From the NCBI RefSeq assembly GCF_001905845.1, contig NZ_LIVZ01000016.1:79899-143898 (forward strand): DNA of 64,000 nt, in the 5' to 3' direction. Both the position numbers and the translations under genes were made by a program. Positions 48,339-57,095 of the stretch are shown piece by piece. The notes under the pieces were generated by a model. That model ran no database searches and had not been told where the DNA came from. It worked only from the letters and a program-made list of their open reading frames with translations. Position 1 is the first letter of the stretch, and each line of letters starts with the position of its first letter. Source of the stretch: Streptomyces sp. TSRI0107. GTDB lineage: Bacteria > Actinomycetota > Actinomycetes > Streptomycetales > Streptomycetaceae.

Positions 48339-49258
48339 AGGCCCACCTTCCGGTAGCGGCGCATCAGCAGGCCGTAGCAGCCGGCGATGAGGCCGAGGGA
48401 GACGAGGACGTAGACGGCTCCCTGGCCGTCACCGGGGCCGACGTTGCCGGGGAACGTCGAGGTGGCGCCCAGGAAGGCGGACTGCACGCCCTCGATGAGG
48501 GTGATCGGCGAGAAGAGGCCGATCCAGGCGATGGCGTCGGTGGTGTCCTGTTCGAAGGCGATGGCCTGGAGGGTGGTGACCGCGCCGTAGGTGATGGTCA
48601 GTACGGCGATCACGGCCGCGATGCCGAAGCCGCGGCGCGGGGTGACCGCGGCGATGACCAGGCCGATGCCGGCGAAGAGCAGCGAGAGCAGTGCCACGGA
48701 GACGAGTCCCTGTGCGAATCCCTTGGTCTGGTCGGCGAAGTCGAGCTTGGCGAGCAGCGCGCCGATGTAGAGCACGAGCAGCGGGGCGGCAGTCAGCAGG
48801 AACAGCGCCGAGGCCAGCGCCGCGTACTTGGCGCGGACGTAGTCGGCGGTCTCCATGGGCCGCGAGAAGTACAGCGGGACGGTCTTGAAGCGCAGGTCGC
48901 GGGAGACCGACTGGGGTGCCTGCGAGGCGACGTAGAGGCTGATCACGGCCTGCATCAGGATCGCGTAGCGGGTGTAGTCGACCGGGAGGTCGTCGGCCTT
49001 GGTGGCGACGGCCACGGCGACCATGATGCCCGCGGGCAGGCACATCACCACGAACAGCAGCATCGGCAGCACCTTGGACTTGGCCGAGCGGCCGAGGCCG
49101 TAGGCGCCGCGCAGGGACTGCGAGTAGAGCGAGCGGCGGGCGTAGGCGCGGCCCAGGCGGGGGCCGTCGTAACCGCGGTAGCCGATGTTGTGGATGCGGC
49201 TCTGGTCGCCCGGGCCCGACGGGGCGTCCGAGGTGGGCAGGGGATGCTCAACCGCCAT
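48335..49258 (-). CDS. ABC-2 type transporter permease
   Basis: A 307-residue permease with a soluble N-terminal segment that includes IHNIGYRGYDGPRLGRAYARR, a sequence typical of actinobacterial ABC-2 permeases. Six helices follow, with RDLRFKTVPLYFSRPMETADYV between the second and third. It overlaps the upstream ATPase gene by 11 bp and the downstream ATPase by 4 bp. It is longer than the other permease in the operon, so the four genes may make two transporters or one heteromeric complex. Confidence 0.88.
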   Translation of the reverse strand: MAVEHPLPTSDAPSGPGDQSRIHNIGYRGYDGPRLGRAYARRSLYSQSLRGAYGLGRSAKSKVLPMLLFVVMCLPAGIMVAVAVATKADDLPVDYTRYAILMQAVISLYVASQAPQSVSRDLRFKTVPLYFSRPMETADYVRAKYAALASALFLLTAAPLLVLYIGALLAKLDFADQTKGFAQGLVSVALLSLLFAGIGLVIAAVTPRRGFGIAAVIAVLTITYGAVTTLQAIAFEQDTTDAIAWIGLFSPITLIEGVQSAFLGATSTFPGNVGPGDGQGAVYVLVSLGLIAGCYGLLMRRYRKVGL

Positions 49259-50216
49259 GGCCCACGGCCTCCTTCCGCTGGTCGCCGGTCTCCTGGAAGA
49301 CCTCCGAGATGTGATGACGGCGCTGCTCCATGCGGACCAGGCCGAGGCCGAGGTCGGCGACGATGTCGCGGACCAGGTCGTAGGTCTCCTCGCCCTGGGC
49401 GGTGAGGAGCAGGACGTGGCCTGCGCCGGGCAGGCCGCCGGCGTGGTCGGCGGTGATCCCGCGGGCGTGCAGGGCGTCGCGCATCGCGCGGGTGCCGTCG
49501 GGGTGTTCGTCGCTGTCGGTGACCTCGATCGCCAGGGTGGTCGTGGTCTGGGTGAAGTCGGTGGTGGAGCTGGAGCGCAGCAGCTTGCCGCCGTCGATGA
49601 CGACCACGTGGTCGCAGGTGCGTTCCAGTTCGCCGAGCAGGTGGGAGGTGACCAGGACCGAGATGCCGAAGTCGGTGTGGATGCGGCGGATCAGGGCGAG
49701 CATGTCGTCGCGGCCGACCGGGTCCAGCCCGTTGGTCGGCTCGTCCAGGAAGACCAGCCGCGGGTCGTGCACCAGGGCCTGGGCGAGTTTGACGCGCTGC
49801 TTCATGCCCGTGGAGTAGCCGCCGATGGGGCGGTAGCGCTCCTCGTACAGCCCCACGTGCCGCAGGGTGTCCGCGGTGCGTTCGCGGGCGGCGGCGGGCG
49901 GGAGGCCGGACATGCGGGCCATGTGGACGACGAACTCGGTGGCCGAGACGTCGGGCGGCAGGCAGTCGTGCTCCGGCATGTAGCCGACGCGCTCGCGGAT
50001 GGCGGCGCCCTCGGTGGCGACGTCGAGGCCGAGCACCTCGGCGCGGCCCTCGGTGGCCGGGGACAGACCCAGCAGGATCTTGATCAGTGTGGACTTGCCG
50101 GCACCGTTGGCTCCGACGAGTCCGGTGACACCGGGCCCGACGTCCACGGAGAGCCGGTCAAGCGCGGTCACCCGGGGGAACCGCTTGCTCAGGCTTTCGG
50201 TCGCGATCACAGTCAC
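49248..50216 (-). CDS. ABC transporter ATP-binding protein
   Basis: A protein of about 322 residues, first gene of the operon. It has Walker A GANGAGKST, signature YSTGMKQRVKLAQAL, Walker B VFLDEPTNGLD and H-loop TSHLLGELERT, with a C-terminal extension of about 110 residues. GTG 50216 is the chosen start (MTVIATESLSKRFPR) because it aligns with the usual N-terminus; an upstream in-frame start at 50255 exists, and no clear ribosome site is seen for either. The 218-bp gap to the M24 gene holds the divergent promoters. Confidence 0.9.
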   Translation of the reverse strand: MTVIATESLSKRFPRVTALDRLSVDVGPGVTGLVGANGAGKSTLIKILLGLSPATEGRAEVLGLDVATEGAAIRERVGYMPEHDCLPPDVSATEFVVHMARMSGLPPAAARERTADTLRHVGLYEERYRPIGGYSTGMKQRVKLAQALVHDPRLVFLDEPTNGLDPVGRDDMLALIRRIHTDFGISVLVTSHLLGELERTCDHVVVIDGGKLLRSSSTTDFTQTTTTLAIEVTDSDEHPDGTRAMRDALHARGITADHAGGLPGAGHVLLLTAQGEETYDLVRDIVADLGLGLVRMEQRRHHISEVFQETGDQRKEAVGHGG

Positions 50217-50434
50217 GTCATAGAAGGTAGTGACGCGGACCACGCCGGGCGTCACCCCGCAGAGCCGTCTTCGCGTCAGCCTTCAGTCGTACGGACCCGT
50301 AGGGGATGCAGTGCCTGAGAGCTACGGATCACGCGTCGGAGCGCGAGCGATCACGCCTATTGACGCGGACTCTAACAACTGCGAGATTCAGGCCTGTCAA
50401 GTTACGGGCGCGTAGCGCAGTCGAAGGAGCCGGC

Positions 50435-51292
50435 ATGACCACGGCGTTGACAAGCGGACTCTCAGCGGCGGCACTCTCCGCGGAGCTGGACGGGTTCCGG
50501 CAGGTCCAACGGCTCGCCTACGAGTGCGCGGAGGCCGTCGCCGCACAGCTCAAGCCGGGCGTGACCGAGCGCGAGGCGGCGCGCATGCAGCGGGAATGGC
50601 TCGGCGCGCGGGGCGTACGGGACTGGTTCCACCTGCCGTTCGCCTGGTTCGGCGACCGCACCGCCTTCGTGAACTTCCGCGTCCCGCTCCAGTTCTTCCC
50701 CACCAACCGCCGGCTGGAGCCCGGGATGCCGTTCATCCTGGACATGGCACCCGTTCACCGGGGCCACACCGCCGACATCGGCTACTCCGGCTCGCTCGGC
50801 ATCAACCCCGTGCAGAACAAGCTGATGGCCGACCTGGAGGCGCACCGCGAGCTGATCCTGCGCGAGGTGCGCGAGCGCCGCTCGCTGCGGGAGATCTACG
50901 AGGACGTCGACCGCCTCATGGTCCGCCAGGGCTACGCCAACCGGCACCGCGCGTATCCCTTCGGGGTGATCGCGCACAAGGTCGACCGGGTGCGTGAACG
51001 GCGCTTCTCGCCCCGGCTGTTCGGGTTCGGGACCCAGTCCCTGAAGGGGCTCGCGGCCGACGCGCTGCACGGCCACCGGGAGGGCTGGTCGCCGCTGTGG
51101 TCGCCGTACCGCTTCTCCGACCACCCGCCGCAGCCGGGCCTGTGGGCGGTCGAACCCCACCTCGGCTTCCGGGGAACGGGCGCGAAGTTCGAGGAGATCC
51201 TGGTCGTCACCGACTCCCGGGACCCCGAGGAGAGCGCCTTCTGGCTGGACGACGATCTGCCGCACGTGCGGCGCTGGACGGAGGAGAAGTGA
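50435..51292 (+). CDS. M24-family (aminopeptidase P/creatinase fold) protein
   Basis: A 285-residue protein with the pita-bread fold but no N-terminal creatinase domain. Metal ligand positions appear as FILDMAP and HTADIGYS (two Asp), AVEPHLGF (Glu) and KFEEILVV (Glu). The usual histidine region is atypical (ALHGHREGW), so peptidase activity is not certain. ATG 50435 has GAAGGAG upstream. Its stop overlaps the start of the EphD-like gene by 4 bp, indicating coupled expression. Confidence 0.83.
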   Translation: MTTALTSGLSAAALSAELDGFRQVQRLAYECAEAVAAQLKPGVTEREAARMQREWLGARGVRDWFHLPFAWFGDRTAFVNFRVPLQFFPTNRRLEPGMPFILDMAPVHRGHTADIGYSGSLGINPVQNKLMADLEAHRELILREVRERRSLREIYEDVDRLMVRQGYANRHRAYPFGVIAHKVDRVRERRFSPRLFGFGTQSLKGLAADALHGHREGWSPLWSPYRFSDHPPQPGLWAVEPHLGFRGTGAKFEEILVVTDSRDPEESAFWLDDDLPHVRRWTEEK

Positions 51293-53049
51293 CGGTGCTC
51301 AGGGGCGCGCGGGAACGCTGGATACGGACCGGTGGCGTCGAGCTGTGCGTGGCCGAGCTGGGCGACCCCGAACAGCCGACGGTGGTCCTCGTGCACGGCT
51401 ATCCCGACAGCAAGGAGGTCTGGTCGGAGGTGGCGACGCGGCTCGCCGGCCGCTTCCACGTGGTGCTGTACGACGTACGCGGCCACGGGCGTTCGACCGC
51501 GCCGCAGCCGCTGCGGGGCGGGTTCACGCTGGAGAAGCTGACGGACGACTTCCTCGCCGTCGCCGACGCGGTCAGCCCCGGCCGGCCGGTGCACCTGGTG
51601 GGGCACGACTGGGGCTCGGTGCAGTCCTGGGAGTTCGTGACGGTCAAGCGCACCGAGGGCCGGATCGCCTCCTTCACCTCGATGTCCGGGCCCTCCCTCG
51701 ACCACTTCGGCCACTGGATCAACAACCGCCTCAAGCGGCCCACCCCCCGCCGGGTCGGGCAGCTCCTCGGCCAGGGCGCCAAGTCCTGGTACGTCTACCT
51801 GCTGCACACTCCCGCCCTGCCCGAACTCGCCTGGCGCGGCCCCCTCGGCAAGGCCTGGCCGCGCATGCTGGCGCGGCTGGAGAACGTCCCGGCCGGCGAC
51901 TACCCCACCTCCTCGCTGCGCACCGACGCCGCCCACGGCGCCTGGCTGTACCGCGACAACGTGCGGTCCCGGCTGCGGCGCCCGCGCGGTGACGCGTACG
52001 CGCACGCGCCCGTGCAGCTGATCACCCCTGTCGGTGACGTGTTCCTGTCCGAGCGGCTGTACGACGAACTGGAGCAGTGGGCGCCGCAGCTGACCCGGCG
52101 TACGCTGCCCGCGAAGCACTGGGTGCCCCGGACGCGGCCCGACCGGCTGGCCGCGTGGATCGAGGAGTTCGTCACCGGCGTGGAGGGCGGACGGACCGCC
52201 CCGGCCACCGGCAAGGGACGCTACGCCGAACGGTTCGGCGGCCAGCTGGTGCTGGTCACCGGCGCCGGCAGCGGCATCGGGCGGGCCACGGCGTACGCGT
52301 TCGCCGAGGCCGGGGCGCGGGTGATCGCCGTCGACCGGGACGCGGAGACGGCGGCGCGTACGGCGGAGATGGCGCGGCTGCTGGGAGCGCCGGCGGCGTG
52401 GGCGGAGACCGTGGACGTCTCCGACGAGCAGGGCATGGAGAAGCTCGCGGAGAAGGTCGCCGCCGAGTACGGCGTGGTGGACGTGCTGGTCAACAACGCC
52501 GGGATCGGGCTGTCGGGGTCCTTCTTCGACACCACGCCCGAGGACTGGAAGAAGGTCCTCGACGTGAACCTGTGGGGTGTCATCCACGGGTGCAGGCTAT
52601 TCGGGAAGCAGATGGCGGAGCGGGGCCAGGGCGGGCACATCGTCAACACCGCGTCCGCGGCGGCGTACCAGCCGTCCAAGGTGCTGCCGGCGTACAGCAC
52701 CTCCAAGGCGGCGGTGCTGATGCTGAGCGAGTGTCTGCGAGCGGAGCTGGCCGGGCAGGGCATCGGGGTCAGCGCGATCTGCCCGGGGCTGGTGAACACC
52801 AGCATCACCGCCACGGCGCGGTTCGCGGGGGTCGACGCGGAGGAGGAGCGGCGGCGGCAGAAGCGGACCGCCCGGCTGTACGGGCTGCGGAACTACCCGC
52901 CGGAGAAGGTCGCCGACGCGGTCCTGCGGGCGGTGGTCGAGGACCAGGCCGTGGTGCCGGTGACTCCCGAGGCCCGCGGGGCGCATCTGCTGGCGCGGTT
53001 CCTGCCGGGGGTATTGCGGAGGGTGGCTCGGGTGGAGCCGCGGTTGTAG
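51289..53049 (+). CDS. EphD-like alpha/beta hydrolase + short-chain dehydrogenase fusion
   Basis: A 586-residue two-domain enzyme. The N-terminal alpha/beta hydrolase (about 1-300) has the oxyanion HGYPDS motif and nucleophile elbow GHDWGS, with Asp as in epoxide hydrolases rather than Ser. The C-terminal SDR (about 312-586) has TGAGSGIG, NNAG and the catalytic YSTSK. The order and length match M. tuberculosis EphD. A possible sequence is epoxide to diol, then oxidation of the alcohol by NAD(P), but the substrate is unknown; EphD is linked to mycolates, which Streptomyces lacks. GTG 51289 is preceded by GGAGGAG. Confidence 0.88.
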   Translation: MTVLRGARERWIRTGGVELCVAELGDPEQPTVVLVHGYPDSKEVWSEVATRLAGRFHVVLYDVRGHGRSTAPQPLRGGFTLEKLTDDFLAVADAVSPGRPVHLVGHDWGSVQSWEFVTVKRTEGRIASFTSMSGPSLDHFGHWINNRLKRPTPRRVGQLLGQGAKSWYVYLLHTPALPELAWRGPLGKAWPRMLARLENVPAGDYPTSSLRTDAAHGAWLYRDNVRSRLRRPRGDAYAHAPVQLITPVGDVFLSERLYDELEQWAPQLTRRTLPAKHWVPRTRPDRLAAWIEEFVTGVEGGRTAPATGKGRYAERFGGQLVLVTGAGSGIGRATAYAFAEAGARVIAVDRDAETAARTAEMARLLGAPAAWAETVDVSDEQGMEKLAEKVAAEYGVVDVLVNNAGIGLSGSFFDTTPEDWKKVLDVNLWGVIHGCRLFGKQMAERGQGGHIVNTASAAAYQPSKVLPAYSTSKAAVLMLSECLRAELAGQGIGVSAICPGLVNTSITATARFAGVDAEEERRRQKRTARLYGLRNYPPEKVADAVLRAVVEDQAVVPVTPEARGAHLLARFLPGVLRRVARVEPRL

Positions 53050-53090
53050 TCCGGCTCGGCCTCGGCTTCGCCTTCGGCCGTCGAGGGTTC

Positions 53091-53130
53091 CCACCCGCAC
53101 CCGTCGAACTTCGTCGTCGGGTGCGGGTGG
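53091..53130. terminator. Terminator after the EphD-like gene
   Basis: CCACCCGCACCCG and CGGGTGCGGGTGG form a perfect 13-bp stem with a 14-nt loop, about 40 bp past the stop. Confidence 0.7.
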
Positions 53131-53252
53131 CCCCCGTGGGATGCCGTCGCCGTCGGCGGCTGCCGGTGGTCACTGCCTGCCGGTGGCCAGACCTCAGGGC
53201 CCCCACCTGCGGCGCATCGCGTTGTCAGTGCCTGCCCCTACGCTCGCAAGTG

Positions 53253-54131
53253 ATGGCACGGACATGGACATGCGTCGGTCTCCGGTGGACGGACAGCGGA
53301 CCCGTCCTCCGGTGGGGCGGGGGACGGCGCAGTGCGCTGGGCTGGGGGCGGCGGGTGGCGTTCCGGGTGGTGGACGGGGGTGAGCGCAGGTGTCTCGGGG
53401 CGCGGGGGCACGGGTGCCCGGTGCGGGCCGTGGTGGCGGGCCGGAGTACCGGCGGGCGGTGCGAGGAGTGCGCGCGGCTGGAGCGGGCGCACTCGGTGGC
53501 CGCCGACACGGTCGCCGACGATCCACGGCCGTACCACGTCTACCTGGCCTGGTTCGGGCCCGGCATGACCAAGGTCGGCATCACCGCCGTGGAACGGGGC
53601 TCCGCGCGGCTGCTGGAGCAGGGCGCGGTCTGTTTCAGCTGGCTCGGCGCCGGGCCGCTGATGGCCGCGCGGCGGACGGAGGAGCTGCTGCGGGCCGCGC
53701 TGGGCGTGCCGGACCGGATTGCGTACGCCGAGAAGCGGGCCGTGCGGGCCGCGCTGCCGGCGACGGAGGCCGAGCGGGCCGCCGAGCCGGCCGAGCTGCA
53801 CGCCCGCGCGGTGGCCCTGCCCGGCTGGCCGGAGTCCCTGGCCCCGGAGCCGTTCCGGCCCGTCGACCACGTCCGGGCCTTCGGGCTCGCCGCCGCGCCC
53901 CCCGCCGTGGCGGAGGTGACCGAGCTGGTGCCCGGCGGGGCGGTGAGCGGGGAGCTGGTCGCGGCGGCCGGGCCCGACCTGCATGTGGCGACGGGCGGCG
54001 GCCGGGTCGTCGTACTCGATATCCGGTTGATGACGGGCTGGGACCTGGTGTCCGCTGGGGGTGACGAGCTGTCGGTGCCGGTGCGGGAGCTGCGCGGCGC
54101 GCCGGCCCATGAGCAGGGCGGGCTCTTCTGA
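53253..54131 (+). CDS. DUF2797 protein
   Basis: A 292-residue cytoplasmic protein of the DUF2797 family. The N-terminal part has cysteines spaced like a zinc ribbon (RRCLGARGHGCPVR and GGRCEECARLE). A GIY-YIG-like core follows: YHVYLAWFGPGMTKVGITAVERGSARLLEQGA, in which YLAWF...KVGIT resembles the GIY-YIG nuclease strand. Function is not established. The start is ATG 53253; GTG 53250 is adjacent and no clear ribosome site is present. The C-terminal third is Ala/Val-rich and likely an independent beta domain. Confidence 0.8.
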   Translation: MARTWTCVGLRWTDSGPVLRWGGGRRSALGWGRRVAFRVVDGGERRCLGARGHGCPVRAVVAGRSTGGRCEECARLERAHSVAADTVADDPRPYHVYLAWFGPGMTKVGITAVERGSARLLEQGAVCFSWLGAGPLMAARRTEELLRAALGVPDRIAYAEKRAVRAALPATEAERAAEPAELHARAVALPGWPESLAPEPFRPVDHVRAFGLAAAPPAVAEVTELVPGGAVSGELVAAAGPDLHVATGGGRVVVLDIRLMTGWDLVSAGGDELSVPVRELRGAPAHEQGGLF

Positions 54132-54163
54132 CACCGGGCGCGGCGACGGGAGGAGGAACGGGC

Positions 54164-54640
54164 GTGGACATCACCGTGCAGTGGGTGCGCACGCTGTGGA
54201 CCAAGCGGTCCCGCGGCGGCCCGGCCGCCGTCCGGCGGAACGCCGTACCCGTCGCCTTCGCCCTGCCGGACGGCGTCCCCGCCCGCGCCCACACGGTGCG
54301 GCTGCACGAGTGGGACGACTTCACGCCCCGGCACGGGTGGGCGGAGCCGAGACGGGTCGGCGTGGAACTGCGGGAGCGGGACGGGCGGCTGCGGGTGCTG
54401 CCCCGCGTGGAGCCGCTGTACGGGCAGCCCCCGCGGCCCCGCCGCCCGCCCGCCGTGCGGCTCGCGCCCGGCGAATGGGTGCGCTGGCAGCTCAACCACC
54501 GGTTCAGCAGCGCGGCCGGCATGCGGGACTGGACGTACTGGCTGGACACGTTCAACATCGCCTACGGCGAGGTACCGGCCGCCGACGTCTTCCTCGGCAC
54601 TCCCGCCTTCCACGTGGACGAGCAGGGACCCGTGCGGTAG
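54164..54640 (+). CDS. Conserved hypothetical protein
   Basis: A 158-residue basic soluble protein, start GTG 54164 with GGAGGAAC upstream. It begins MDITVQWVRTLWTKRSRGG and contains PARAHTVRLHEWDDFTPRHG, WVRWQLNHRFSSAAGMRDWTYWLDTFNIAYG and a C-terminal FLGTPAFHVDE. It is rich in Trp and Arg. No domain is recognised. It follows the DUF2797 gene by 32 bp on the same strand, so the two may form an operon; both precede the two-component system. Confidence 0.68.
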   Translation: MDITVQWVRTLWTKRSRGGPAAVRRNAVPVAFALPDGVPARAHTVRLHEWDDFTPRHGWAEPRRVGVELRERDGRLRVLPRVEPLYGQPPRPRRPPAVRLAPGEWVRWQLNHRFSSAAGMRDWTYWLDTFNIAYGEVPAADVFLGTPAFHVDEQGPVR

Positions 54641-54733
54641 CTGAGAGACCTCTGTCCACGGCCTGTGTGTTTCTCAGGAAAATCACAGGTTGCCGAAAGG
54701 ACGCTCTCAGAGCGCCCCGACAGGGTGTTCAGC

Positions 54734-55474
54734 ATGACCACGACCTCGCCCCAGGGGCGCACCGAACTGCTGAGGCCGGACGGGAGCCCCGTCCGGGTGC
54801 TTGTGGTGGACGACGAGCTGTCGATCACCGAGCTGCTGTCCATGGCCCTGCGCTACGAGGGCTGGCAGATCCGGACGGCGGGCGACGGCCACGGTGCCGT
54901 GCAGACCGCGCGGGAGTTCCGTCCGGACGCCGTCGTGCTGGACATGATGCTGCCGGACATGGACGGCCTGACCGTGCTCGGGCGGCTGCGCCGCGAGCTG
55001 CCGGACGTCCCCGTCCTCTTCCTGACCGCCAAGGACGCCGTCGAGGACCGTATCGCCGGGCTGACCGCCGGCGGCGACGACTACGTCACCAAGCCGTTCA
55101 GCCTGGAGGAGGTCGTCGCGCGGCTGCGCGGGCTGATCCGCCGCTCCGGCGCCGCCGACCGGCGTTCCGACTCGCTGCTGGTCGTCGGCGACCTCACCCT
55201 GGACGAGGACAGCCACGAGGTCACCCGCGGCGGGGACTCCATCCACCTCACCGCGACCGAGTTCGAGCTGCTGCGCTTCCTCATGCGCAACCCGCGGCGC
55301 GTCCTCAGCAAGGCGCAGATCCTGGACCGGGTCTGGTCGTACGACTTCGGCGGGCAGGCCAATGTCGTCGAGCTGTACATCTCCTACCTGCGGCGGAAGA
55401 TCGACGCCGGCCGCGAGCCGATGATCCACACCCGGCGCGGCGCCGGCTACCTGATCAAGCCCGCCGTCTCATGA
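54734..55474 (+). CDS. OmpR-family response regulator
   Basis: A 246-residue regulator. The receiver domain has the acidic pair VVDDELS, phospho-acceptor Asp in VVLDMMLPDMDG, FLTAKD and the conserved Lys in YVTKPFSLEE. The C-terminal winged helix has LTATEFELLRFLMRNPRRVLSK and VVELYISYLRRKID. The start is ATG 54734; a longer in-frame start at 54665 exists. Its stop overlaps the histidine kinase start (ATGA), so the two are a coupled cognate pair. Confidence 0.93.
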   Translation: MTTTSPQGRTELLRPDGSPVRVLVVDDELSITELLSMALRYEGWQIRTAGDGHGAVQTAREFRPDAVVLDMMLPDMDGLTVLGRLRRELPDVPVLFLTAKDAVEDRIAGLTAGGDDYVTKPFSLEEVVARLRGLIRRSGAADRRSDSLLVVGDLTLDEDSHEVTRGGDSIHLTATEFELLRFLMRNPRRVLSKAQILDRVWSYDFGGQANVVELYISYLRRKIDAGREPMIHTRRGAGYLIKPAVS

Positions 55475-57081
55475 GCGGGCGACGACGGCCGCGTCCGCAG
55501 CCGCGCACCCTGCGGACGCGGCTCGTCGTCGCGTCCGTGGTGCTGATCGCCGTCGTCTGCGCGGTGATCGGCTCGGTGACGACGCTCGCGCTGCGCTCCT
55601 ATCTCTACGGCCAGCTCGACGGCCAGCTCAAGGAGGTCGCCGCGCGCGCGTCCGGCAGGTTCGACCCGCCCGACAAGGACGTGACCGGGGGCGGCGGCGC
55701 CGGTCTGATCGGCGGGCAGGACAAGCCGCCGGAGGACATCGACCTGACCAAGTTCGTCGCCCGTGGCCCGCAGCCCGTCGGCACCATCGCCGCCGAGGTG
55801 CGCGACGGCTCGATCGCCGAGGCCAAGGTCGGCAAGAAGGCCGCCGACGACAACAACGTGCCCCAGCTGAACCCGGAGCCGCTGAGCGACGCCCAGACCG
55901 AGGCGCTCGGCTCGGTCGCCCGGGACGGCGACGCGCACACCGTGGACATCCCCGGCCTCGGCGGATACCTCGCGCGGTACCAGACCGGCCCCAACGGCAG
56001 CTACTACGTCGCCATCCCGACCTCCGACGTCACCCGCACCGTCAACACCCTGATCATCGTCGAGGTCAGCGTCACCGCCGCCGGCCTGGCCGCCGCCTTC
56101 CTCGCCGGAGTGGTGATCGTCGGTGTCGCCACCCGCCCGCTGCGCAGGGTCGCCGCGACCGCCACCCGGGTCTCCGAACTCCCGCTGCACAGCGGCGAGG
56201 TGAACCTCGACGAGCGGGTACCGGAGTCGGAGTGCGACCCGCACACCGAGGTCGGCCAGGTGGGCGCGGCCCTGAACCGGATGCTGGACCACGTGCACGG
56301 CGCCCTGCACGCCCGCCAGCGGAGCGAGACGCGGGTACGGCAGTTCGTCGCGGACGCCAGCCACGAACTCAGGACGCCCCTGGCCTCCATCCGCGGCTAC
56401 GCCGAGCTGACCCGGCGCGGCCGGGAGGCGGTCGGCCCGGACACCCGGCACGCCCTGGGCCGGATCGAGTCCGAGGCCGGCCGGATGACCCTGCTGGTCG
56501 AGGACCTGCTGCTGCTCGCCCGGCTGGACGCCGGACGCCCGCTCCAGTTCGAGCAGACCGACCTCGTCCCGCTCGTCGTCGACACGATCAGCGACGCGCG
56601 GGCCGCCGGACGGGACCACAACTGGCGGCTGGAGCTGCCGGACGAGCCGGCGCCGGTGTCGGCGGACGCGGCCCGGCTCCAGCAGGTCCTCGTCAACCTG
56701 CTCGCCAACGCCCGCACCCACACCCCACCCGGTACGACGGTCACCGCGCGGGTGCGGCGCAGCGGTGCGTGGCTGTGCGTGGACGTGCAGGACGACGGTC
56801 AGGGCATCCCGCCCGAACTGCTGCCGCACGTCTTCGAGCGGTTCGCGCGCGGCGACTCGGCGCGCTCCCGCGCCACCGGCTCCACGGGCCTCGGGCTGGC
56901 CATCGTGCAGGCCGTCGCGACCGCGCACGGCGGCGCGGTGACCGTCGACAGCGTGCCCGGGCGGACCGTCTTCACCGTCCACCTGCCGGCGCTCACGACG
57001 CCCACAGCCGCCGAAACGGACCGGCAACCGCACTCACAGGCACGGCACAGCCTCACCACACGGGTGCGACAGGGGAGTTGA
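55471..57081 (+). CDS. Membrane sensor histidine kinase
   Basis: A 536-residue kinase with two membrane helices (about 18-42 and 190-215) flanking an extracellular sensor domain of about 145 residues. HAMP follows (about 215-285), then the DHp with H box FVADASHELRTPLASIRGY, and the ATPase with N box VLVNLLANARTHTP, DDGQGIPPE, FERFARGD and STGLGLAIV. All catalytic motifs are intact. The signal is unknown; the glycosyltransferase genes downstream are the likely local targets. Confidence 0.93.
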   Translation: MSGRRRPRPQPRTLRTRLVVASVVLIAVVCAVIGSVTTLALRSYLYGQLDGQLKEVAARASGRFDPPDKDVTGGGGAGLIGGQDKPPEDIDLTKFVARGPQPVGTIAAEVRDGSIAEAKVGKKAADDNNVPQLNPEPLSDAQTEALGSVARDGDAHTVDIPGLGGYLARYQTGPNGSYYVAIPTSDVTRTVNTLIIVEVSVTAAGLAAAFLAGVVIVGVATRPLRRVAATATRVSELPLHSGEVNLDERVPESECDPHTEVGQVGAALNRMLDHVHGALHARQRSETRVRQFVADASHELRTPLASIRGYAELTRRGREAVGPDTRHALGRIESEAGRMTLLVEDLLLLARLDAGRPLQFEQTDLVPLVVDTISDARAAGRDHNWRLELPDEPAPVSADAARLQQVLVNLLANARTHTPPGTTVTARVRRSGAWLCVDVQDDGQGIPPELLPHVFERFARGDSARSRATGSTGLGLAIVQAVATAHGGAVTVDSVPGRTVFTVHLPALTTPTAAETDRQPHSQARHSLTTRVRQGS

Positions 57082-57095
57082 GAAGAGTCGGTGCC

